A DNA stretch of 37,659 nt from Streptococcus porci DSM 23759 (GTDB lineage: Bacteria; Bacillota; Bacilli; Lactobacillales; Streptococcaceae). Below, piece by piece: positions 31,765-37,659 of the stretch. The notes below the pieces were generated by a model that saw nothing but the letters and a program-made list of their open reading frames with translations, ran no database searches and was not told the origin of the DNA. The first letter of the stretch is position 1, and each line of letters begins with the position of its first letter. The stretch spans positions 1 through 37,659 of the forward strand of contig NZ_AUIP01000020.1 of NCBI RefSeq assembly GCF_000423765.1. The letters run 5' to 3'. Position numbers and translations under genes: made by a program.

Positions 31765-31784
31765 AAAAAGTTATATAACTTTTT
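31765..31784. repeat. 20-bp perfect palindrome AAAAAGTTATATAACTTTTT
   Basis: The longest perfect copy of the GTTATATAAC element. It lies upstream of copy C of the 37-bp module, in the position expected of a regulator binding site for the VirD4 unit. Confidence 0.65.
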
Positions 31785-31848
31785 ATAGCTCATTTTAAGA
31801 AGTTTTCATGGACGATTACCTATAAAATCACCTGAAAATGACTCAGAA

Positions 31849-31878
31849 TTGCCTTCTCAGCACGTGTTATGCTATACT
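31849..31878 (+). promoter_or_regulatory. Plus-strand promoter (TTGCCT-N18-TATACT, extended -10)
   Basis: -35 at 31849-31854 and -10 at 31873-31878, preceded by TGC. It points toward the end of ssb, opposite to the element's genes. Confidence 0.5.
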
Positions 31879-31884
31879 AATAAA

Positions 31885-31940
31885 TGCTAATTGCTCTAAC
31901 CAAAAATAGCACGTGACTTAAAAATCGCGTGCTATTTTTG
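31885..31940 (+). ncRNA. Putative ~55-nt small RNA convergent with ssb
   Basis: From the promoter at 31849 a short transcript would run into a perfect 12-bp terminator stem AAAAATAGCACG/CGTGCTATTTTT (31902-31939). No ORF is present. The same hairpin can end the minus-strand ssb transcript, so the RNA is complementary to the 3' end of the ssb mRNA. Confidence 0.4.
31902..31939. terminator. Bidirectional terminator after ssb
   Basis: A 12-bp perfect stem with A/T-rich arms giving a U-run in both directions. The ssb stop codon lies 4 bp away. Confidence 0.75.
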
Positions 31941-31942
31941 TA

Positions 31943-32413
31943 TTAAAATGGTTCATCAGCTTCCATTGGAGTTGGATAAGAGTTACTCGGTGATTGTGTA
32001 CCCTTAAGTAGATCAGCCTGTTGATTGTTTGTTTGAGCTCCTAGAACATTTAATTGTTGCTGCCTACGTCTGTTAGAAGCCTCCTTACCTTCTAAGAAAG
32101 TAATACCATCATGTTGACTTGGTACAATATATTGATAATTGCGACGTTGCCCTTGATCAGTCGTATAAGCGCGTTGAATGATTTCACCTTTTACTAAAAT
32201 CGGTGAACCTATTGATAAGCTTTGTGCCATAATTTCAGCCTGTTTGCCATAGACTTGAACGTGAAAAAAACTTGTCAATGGTTTCCCATCGTTCCCCTGT
32301 AAACTGGAATCACAAGCAAAGTCAAACTTAAAACTGATATTCCCATTGGCTGTTCTACTGACGGCATTAGTTGGAATATCTGATACACGTCCTTTGGAAA
32401 TAAATACTTGCAT
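31943..32413 (-). CDS. ssb: Single-stranded DNA-binding protein of the element
   Basis: A 156-residue SSB with an N-terminal OB fold (MQVFISKGRVSDIPTNAV, FFHVQVYGKQAEIMAQSLSI, SPILVKGEIIQRAYTTDQGQ) and a Gln/Asn-rich tail ending in the acidic tip MEADEPF. The tip resembles the DDxPF motif that recruits replication and repair partners. The ATG at 32413 follows AAGGAGG; a longer frame would start in the upstream hairpin. Such SSBs coat the transferred strand during conjugation. The sequence diverges from housekeeping streptococcal SSB, so it is probably element-specific. Confidence 0.88.
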   Translation of the reverse strand: MQVFISKGRVSDIPTNAVSRTANGNISFKFDFACDSSLQGNDGKPLTSFFHVQVYGKQAEIMAQSLSIGSPILVKGEIIQRAYTTDQGQRRNYQYIVPSQHDGITFLEGKEASNRRRQQQLNVLGAQTNNQQADLLKGTQSPSNSYPTPMEADEPF

Positions 32414-32434
32414 GATATTAACCTCCTTGATAAC

Positions 32435-32473
32435 AAAAGGCCACAAGTGCCTTATCCTATTCTTCTTGTGGCC
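32435..32473 (-). terminator. Hairpin between the adhesin gene and ssb
   Basis: A perfect 9-bp stem GGCCACAAG/CTTGTGGCC is followed on the minus strand by TTTTG. It ends the adhesin transcript but lies only about 10 bp upstream of the ssb ribosome binding site. ssb therefore depends on read-through, or the hairpin sits in the ssb leader. Confidence 0.7.
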
Positions 32474-32504
32474 GGATTTTTTACTTGTCTTTTAGCTATC
32501 TGAT

Positions 32505-35500
32505 TTAATTTTCCTTACGTTTGCGAATGCCTACAAAGCCAAGACCTGATAGGATACCCCCTCCCAGAATACTTAGGAGCGAGCTAGCTTCGCCTGTTGA
32601 AGGTAGTACAGAAGCTGGCACTGAAGGAGTTGGTGGGGTTTGTGGATCTGCAGGTTTGACTGGTTTTGGTGTCGTTGTCGTTACTTTATTTGACAGGACA
32701 CCATAGTCATTGATAATCAAATCGTAACTATTGACAACTTCGCCATCCTTGATACGCACAGCTGATACAAAGCCATCTGCTCCAAAGGCAACGTCACGTG
32801 TAATTTGTGCTAAGAAATCAGCTTTAAAGCGTGACTCAAGTCGTCCAGTTTCTGCATTATAAACTGTTTCTACGTATTTGCTAAGGTCATCACCTGATTT
32901 AATTTCAGTACCATCAGAAAGAGTAAAGTCAATTTTTGCCTTGAAAGCAACGTCTTTAAATTCATCATGCGTATGTTGCAACATATCCACAAACACATAG
33001 CTATTGATATCATAACCACGGCCTGCCGGTACAACCCAGCCTTCGAGTTTATAAGTGACCTTATCACCAAGTTTTACTAAGCCACCATCAATAGATTTAC
33101 CATCTTCATCCAGTACATCTTTATGAATAGAGATGAGTGGAAGCGTGTTTTTAACCACATTACCATAATAACCATTTCCGAAATCAACTTGGAAAGTTTG
33201 GTTCGTGATATCACCTTCCGTAAAGCTTTCCTTAATTTTGAATGACAAGTTATAGGTAATATCCAAGCCCTTCTGCACATAAGCTTCGTAGAAGGCTTGA
33301 GGGTCTTTTGCCACCCAGAGATAAAACTCACCAACTGGCGAGATACCAGACGTTTTCACAAGCTCTTGTAGGGTTTCTGAAAGGCTATCTTGTGATAACA
33401 CATGGTACCTAGTCAGAAGTTTTGTCACGTCATCACCATTAGCAGCTGTAATCGAATTAACCACAAGTGATTTACCATCAATAGCTGCATCCAGATAATC
33501 ATCCGCATACATAAAGCCTTTTGCGATAGAAGATTGAGAAGCACTCATACCTTTGTACTGGTCAAAATCTTGTTTAGCCACATAGTTTAAAACCGTATTT
33601 GGTAAAACAGATTTACCATCAATGGATTTACCAGAGGCATCAATGACATCTTTTTCTGGCTGAATGAGGTTATCATTCGGTGTTGGATTATCACCTTTTG
33701 GTGTTTTACGTGGTGTTTTAGGATCGTTACCTGGAGTGTAAATCACAGGTGTATTTGAAACAACCTTATACTCACCACTTGGAGTTGTAATCACGGATTC
33801 AAAAGTATTTTTGTAAGTTCCGCCATCATTAATTGGTGTCCCTGCCAAATAAGCTACTGGCACAGCTACATCTTGATCACGATTTGCATTCAACATAGCT
33901 AAGGTGGCTTCCGTTGCTTGTAGGCCAACCTTACCAGATTCATCATAGACCATCATCCAAGCTGTATTTTTACTTGCTGTTGCTTCACGATCAAGGACAA
34001 ATCCTGATGGCAGCGGATCATTCATCACATAGCTTGTCACTACTTGTCGACCTGCTTTGAGAGCTGAGTTAGTTAATGTCCATGTCTGAGTAGAGCCTTT
34101 AGGTACAAGCGTGCCATTTGTATTTTCACCATCTGCATTAACCACCGCTTTAACATTAGCTGGAGATTGTTTAACAAACAATGGATGTACAGACACCGTG
34201 ATATCTTTGACATTAGGCACGTCCACATGTGGTTTATACACAGGAGTTACTGGTACGTAGTCTTCTGGCGTAAAGTTTTCAAGTTCCGGACGGTTTGGGA
34301 GTTCTGATGGAACTGGAGGCTTTTCAGTGAATGGAGTTGGTACAAATGTCACTTCTTTCGGCTCAACTGGCACTGAAGGAGTTGGTTGTAATTTTTCAGG
34401 AGTTACTTTGATTGGTTTTGGAAGAGTAGGAAGTGATGGACTTGCAACCTTAGACGAAATAGCTAACCATTGCCCATGTGCCCAATCTACATTTGTTGTC
34501 GCAAGATTTGTTGAAGTAAACGAAATAATATTTCCACTCAATTTCTTGGCAATCGCTGAACCATAATAGAACAGAGGATTGTCAGCTTGATCCCACTCTG
34601 CATTATTATAATCACTACCTTGTGATTTATAATCATTGTTGACTTTTGAATAAATACCATCTCCATTTTCTGTGATAGTCGAACCATTAATTGGAACAAA
34701 TTCAAAATTGTAATCTTTAATAGCTTCCTGACTTACATGCTCACCATTGTCACGAGAAACTGAACCATCTCCATTGACCTGTGAATTGAGACTAGAAAGT
34801 GCAATATAGGCAGGAGCACCTTTTGAAAATTCAATATAATTACCCGATTCATCCTTAAACTGGATATCAACCCCCAAATCCGAGCTGTCTTTACCGTAAT
34901 TATAAATAATGACACCATTTGTAGGATCTTTAGCTACAAATACTAATTGAGGACTATTACTCTTATTAGTGTAGGTGTACTCGACAGTATCAATTTTCAC
35001 ATCACCATAATAAGAATTTTGAAGATTGGTATAAACTGCTTTCACATTTTCAGCTGGATTAAGTACAACCGGCTTAGACGAAATGGTATCCGAATGAACC
35101 CAGTCAGAATACCCTGAAACGACAGTGTTAGTGGTACTAGTCACCATGCGCTTAACTTTATCATTAATAGATTCACCTGACGATTCAGGAGAACCACCCC
35201 ATTTTTCCGTGGAATAACTGAACTTACCCGAAAGATTAACTTCAGCTTGAGGTTCGTTTTCAAATACCAACGATTTTATAATAACTTCTGTTGCATAGCC
35301 ATCTGTATTCAAAAGCTTTTGCATTTCTGCCAATTTCTTTTGATATTCTGCTTGTAACTGAGCATTTTTTTCGTCAGCAACTTTTTGAGCCGCTGCATTT
35401 TTTTCGTCAATGATTTTGTTTGCTTCTAAAACTGCTTTATATTCAGCAAGTAATTTCTCATACTCCGCTTGTAATTTCGCATTCTCAGCATCCACAGCCT

Positions 35501-36227
35501 CTTGACCTGCTTTGTTCGCAGCTTCATTGGCAGCCTTACGAGCTTCATAACCTTGCATAGCCTTTTCATCAGTCGCAACAATGGCTTTTTTATTCTCTTC
35601 CCAAGTGGCAAGAGCTTTAGCATTGCGATCTTTGACAGCTTGCTCATTGAGTTGGTTGCGTTGGTCAACTGCTGCTTGTCCAGCCTTATTAACTTCAGCA
35701 ACTCGTTTTTCTTCCGCTTCATTGTCAGCGTCAATTTGTTTGTTAGTCGCTTCTGCTTTGGCAATAGCTTCAGTATTCGCTACTTTTTCAGCTTCCGCAT
35801 TTTCAACGGCCACTACTTGTTTAGCAGCGTCAGCTTGTGCTTCAGCTAGGGTATCATAAGTTACCGAAGATGTTTCTGTGACTGTAACACCAGCCTCTTT
35901 TGCGTCAGAAACAGCCTGACTCACTTCTGGCGTTTCAACTGGTGTTACAATCGCACCAGTATTTGTTCCTGATTGAGTTTGAGCGTCAAGGTTAGCTTGC
36001 GAGGGCGCTGACTGGGCTGTTTCAAGGTTGGTTGCTGGGTTAGCTGTCGTAACAACTGCCACTTCTGGAGTGACGGTGGTCGTCGTTTCATCAGCTGAAA
36101 CAGCTGTGGTTCCTAACCCTACGGCAAGAACCGCTGCCGAAGCTAGTGCGACTTTCCCAAGACGGGCTGAATGAGTACCCGTTTTAAATTTACGGATAGA
36201 GAAAATTTCTTTTGCATCAAAATTCAT
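32505..36227 (-). CDS. Antigen I/II-family LPXTG surface adhesin
   Basis: A 1240-residue cell-wall-anchored protein. The signal peptide is of the YSIRK/GS type (FSIRKFKTGTHSARLGKVAL). An Ala-rich coiled-coil region (about 135-310) has repeats such as AEYEKLLAEYKAVLEANKI. The V region (about 315-600) carries NLSGKFSYSTEKWGGSPESS, and a Pro-rich region (about 605-690) has repeated PTPSVPVEPKE. C-terminal domains (about 690-1170) follow, then LPSTG, a hydrophobic helix and RKRKEN. This order is that of AgI/II (SspB/SpaP/Bsp) adhesins but shorter than the usual ~1500 residues. AgI/II genes are known cargo of streptococcal ICEs and promote adhesion and aggregation, which would also aid mating. Confidence 0.88.
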   Translation of the reverse strand: MNFDAKEIFSIRKFKTGTHSARLGKVALASAAVLAVGLGTTAVSADETTTTVTPEVAVVTTANPATNLETAQSAPSQANLDAQTQSGTNTGAIVTPVETPEVSQAVSDAKEAGVTVTETSSVTYDTLAEAQADAAKQVVAVENAEAEKVANTEAIAKAEATNKQIDADNEAEEKRVAEVNKAGQAAVDQRNQLNEQAVKDRNAKALATWEENKKAIVATDEKAMQGYEARKAANEAANKAGQEAVDAENAKLQAEYEKLLAEYKAVLEANKIIDEKNAAAQKVADEKNAQLQAEYQKKLAEMQKLLNTDGYATEVIIKSLVFENEPQAEVNLSGKFSYSTEKWGGSPESSGESINDKVKRMVTSTTNTVVSGYSDWVHSDTISSKPVVLNPAENVKAVYTNLQNSYYGDVKIDTVEYTYTNKSNSPQLVFVAKDPTNGVIIYNYGKDSSDLGVDIQFKDESGNYIEFSKGAPAYIALSSLNSQVNGDGSVSRDNGEHVSQEAIKDYNFEFVPINGSTITENGDGIYSKVNNDYKSQGSDYNNAEWDQADNPLFYYGSAIAKKLSGNIISFTSTNLATTNVDWAHGQWLAISSKVASPSLPTLPKPIKVTPEKLQPTPSVPVEPKEVTFVPTPFTEKPPVPSELPNRPELENFTPEDYVPVTPVYKPHVDVPNVKDITVSVHPLFVKQSPANVKAVVNADGENTNGTLVPKGSTQTWTLTNSALKAGRQVVTSYVMNDPLPSGFVLDREATASKNTAWMMVYDESGKVGLQATEATLAMLNANRDQDVAVPVAYLAGTPINDGGTYKNTFESVITTPSGEYKVVSNTPVIYTPGNDPKTPRKTPKGDNPTPNDNLIQPEKDVIDASGKSIDGKSVLPNTVLNYVAKQDFDQYKGMSASQSSIAKGFMYADDYLDAAIDGKSLVVNSITAANGDDVTKLLTRYHVLSQDSLSETLQELVKTSGISPVGEFYLWVAKDPQAFYEAYVQKGLDITYNLSFKIKESFTEGDITNQTFQVDFGNGYYGNVVKNTLPLISIHKDVLDEDGKSIDGGLVKLGDKVTYKLEGWVVPAGRGYDINSYVFVDMLQHTHDEFKDVAFKAKIDFTLSDGTEIKSGDDLSKYVETVYNAETGRLESRFKADFLAQITRDVAFGADGFVSAVRIKDGEVVNSYDLIINDYGVLSNKVTTTTPKPVKPADPQTPPTPSVPASVLPSTGEASSLLSILGGGILSGLGFVGIRKRKEN

Positions 36228-36282
36228 AAATGATACCTTTTTTCCTTTCTTTTTCTAGTTTTACGACATTGCGGTCATAATT

Positions 36283-37659
36283 TTAGCGTAATTGCTTTTT
36301 AGACTTCATAGCTAAGCCAAATGTTGACATAAGAGCTAATAGAAGACCAAGCAAGCCAAGAGCAGATTCAGAATCTCCTGTATTTGGTAAGTTCACTTTT
36401 GCTTGGCTAACATGCTTATCTGTGGACTTAGTAACAGGCGATACTTGACTAGCCAACACCACATAACCTATTACTTTACCTGTACTGTCGGTAACAGCTA
36501 TAGGTGTTTGGCCAGATTTAATCACTGCTTCACGCTCTCTAGCAAGCTGTTCTTGACGTTTAGCCTCTTGCAACTCTTGATAAGCTTTTAATACTACCTG
36601 ATAATGATTGATAGTTTCTTGCTCACTCACTTTTAGTTCCTCTAAGCGAGTGATAGCCGTTGCCAAAACAGATTTTTTATCCTCCAGATGTGCAACTGCT
36701 AGTTTCAAATTGACTTGTGCTTTCTTGAGATTTGTTGGAGCATCTAGGAGAGCTTTCAGGTCATTATTAGCTTCAGCCAATTTTTCCTTCAACTCTGATA
36801 GAATATTTTCAGCCTTCTTAACCTTGAGTGTCGCTTCAGCCTTAGCCATCTTAGCTTGTTCCAAGACTTTCTCATCAGCACTTTGTATCTGTTGGAGAGC
36901 TTTCAACTCAGCTTCTTTCGTTTCCAAAAAAGCTTTTGCCGCTTCAACATTAGCTTGCTTTTGTTTAACATCCGCTTCAAGGTTTTTTAGTGCTTCCTGT
37001 GCTTTTTGATGTGCCTCATTTGAGGCCTTTACTTTTTCTTCAGCTAGTGTTACTGCTTGTTCAGCTAAAGGCGTTTGGACTGGAATAGCTATTGCTTTTT
37101 CCAAGGATTCTTGAGCAATTTTAGCGTTAGCTTCAGCTGTATTCTTATCTGCTTGTTTGAGCGCTAGAGTTTCTTGAGCCTTTTCATTAGCCTCCTTTGC
37201 TTTAATCAGTGCTTCCTGTGCTTTTTGATAAGTCGCTTGAAGTTTTTCAGTTGTTCTGTCGTTAGCAATCGCTGTTTTATCAAAAGTTGATTCTGAAACC
37301 AAGTCCTCATCTCCTACCAGTAGAAAATGTACAGAATTTGCATCAGAACGAGATGATAGATCAATCCCCAAGTAACGTGTGTCATTAGTTAGACCAGAAA
37401 TTGATTCAGCATGTAAATACTCATAACCATTAAACATGAAACTAATAAGGCTCTGATAGATTTTACGTTTAGCATTTGCAAGCGTTACTGTAGCGCTTGG
37501 ATTGCTAAAGGTGTTCATATTTTCATAACTTTGGAATCCCTGAGCCTCATCTTCAGCTGAAGTTGTTTTGAGTCCAACTTCTTTAGCTGCAGCATTAACC
37601 GCCTTGGCATCATGTCCGATTGTACGTGTCTGAGCAAAAGACCAGTTGTCAGCAACATA
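36283..37659 (-). CDS. PrgA/SEC10-like surface exclusion protein, LPXTG-anchored (5' end beyond window)
   Basis: The frame stays open to the last base of the window; 459 codons including the stop are seen. The N-terminal visible part (ADNWSFAQTRTIGHDAKAVN, NGYEYLHAESISGL, NSVHFLLVGDED) corresponds to the CAP-like region of SEC10/PgrA proteins. A long helical coiled coil of about 250 residues follows (AKEANEKAQETLALKQADKN), then LPNTG, a hydrophobic helix and KSKKQLR. PrgA of pCF10 blocks entry of the same element into cells that already carry it. The gene lies 55 bp before the adhesin gene. An internal ATG at 37518 is not the real start. Confidence 0.85.
   Translation of the reverse strand, partial: YVADNWSFAQTRTIGHDAKAVNAAAKEVGLKTTSAEDEAQGFQSYENMNTFSNPSATVTLANAKRKIYQSLISFMFNGYEYLHAESISGLTNDTRYLGIDLSSRSDANSVHFLLVGDEDLVSESTFDKTAIANDRTTEKLQATYQKAQEALIKAKEANEKAQETLALKQADKNTAEANAKIAQESLEKAIAIPVQTPLAEQAVTLAEEKVKASNEAHQKAQEALKNLEADVKQKQANVEAAKAFLETKEAELKALQQIQSADEKVLEQAKMAKAEATLKVKKAENILSELKEKLAEANNDLKALLDAPTNLKKAQVNLKLAVAHLEDKKSVLATAITRLEELKVSEQETINHYQVVLKAYQELQEAKRQEQLAREREAVIKSGQTPIAVTDSTGKVIGYVVLASQVSPVTKSTDKHVSQAKVNLPNTGDSESALGLLGLLLALMSTFGLAMKSKKQLR

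Larger units (their letters stand above)
15805..37659 (-). mobile_element. TnGBS-family integrative conjugative element (one end; continues past window)
   Basis: A block of same-strand genes contains an ISLre2/UPF0236-type DDE transposase, a VirD4 coupling protein, VirB4, VirB6 and VirB1-type transfer proteins, ParA, SSB and two LPXTG surface proteins. No tyrosine or serine recombinase is present. The link of this transposase type to a type IV secretion system defines the TnGBS family, which inserts about 15-17 bp upstream of sigma-A -35 boxes. The left boundary is inferred from that rule relative to the hprK promoter (about 15800-15810). I could not see the terminal inverted repeat or target duplication because the other end is outside the window. 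Confidence 0.82.

Noticed and set aside
35426..35859. Long ORFs in other frames opposite or beside the adhesin coiled coil
   Set aside because: They are shadows of a repetitive Ala/Glu/Lys-rich coding region; composition and lack of start signals argue against real genes.
37518..37518. ATG at 37518 as the start of the LPXTG protein
   Set aside because: The same frame continues with PrgA/SEC10-like sequence to the window edge, so the protein is longer.
1..37659. CRISPR arrays, tRNA or rRNA genes
   Set aside because: I saw no regularly spaced direct repeats of CRISPR type and no tRNA-like cloverleaf or rRNA sequence in either strand.

Overview
The window looks like a Streptococcus chromosome of about 40% GC. 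The core genes (histidine-triad protein with AdcAII/Lmb, hprK-lgt, paired U32 tRNA hydroxylation proteins, YdbC) are streptococcal. The tandem zinc-repressor boxes and a palindromic intergenic repeat make Streptococcus suis or a close relative my best guess, but I cannot confirm the species. The left ~15.8 kb is chromosome. The right ~21.9 kb, to the window edge, is an integrative conjugative element (ICE) whose far end lies outside the window.

Chromosome, left to right: the 3' end of an IS1182-type transposase; ydbC; a small hypothetical gene; a zinc-acquisition operon (adcAII/lmb then a seven-triad Pht protein) behind two abutting AdcR boxes; a palindromic repeat; a methyltransferase gene broken by a nonsense codon and a frameshift; a two-component system followed by a PepSY-domain gene, both preceded by the same direct-repeat motif; two U32-family genes (TrhP1/TrhP2-like); a small membrane protein; and the operon hprK-lgt-DUF948-YtxH on the minus strand.

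ICE: its first gene next to hprK is an ISLre2/UPF0236-type DDE transposase, which is the hallmark of TnGBS-family conjugative transposons. These are known to insert just upstream of sigma-A promoters, and here the element abuts the hprK promoter. Nearly all element genes are on the minus strand. Read from the right edge they are: a PrgA-like surface exclusion protein (partial), an antigen I/II-type LPXTG adhesin, SSB, a small protein plus VirD4, ParA plus a ribbon-helix-helix protein, a lipoprotein, VirB6 plus a stand-alone BRCT protein, then the transfer operon (TraC/PrgI-like, TraD-like, VirB4, small membrane protein, glucosaminidase-CHAP VirB1, VirB8-like candidate), a second ribbon-helix-helix protein with a membrane protein, and the transposase. 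No relaxase or replication initiator is seen; they may lie beyond the right edge.

The most notable observations are these. The VirB4-family protein lacks the Walker A lysine and the Walker B aspartate. The ParA lacks the P-loop lysine. A 37-bp promoter-proximal module is repeated before three element transcription units. AAGTTATATAACTT palindromes are scattered at unit boundaries. The element terminus carries what look like overlapping convergent small RNAs. A TTGCCAC direct repeat links the two-component system to the PepSY gene.
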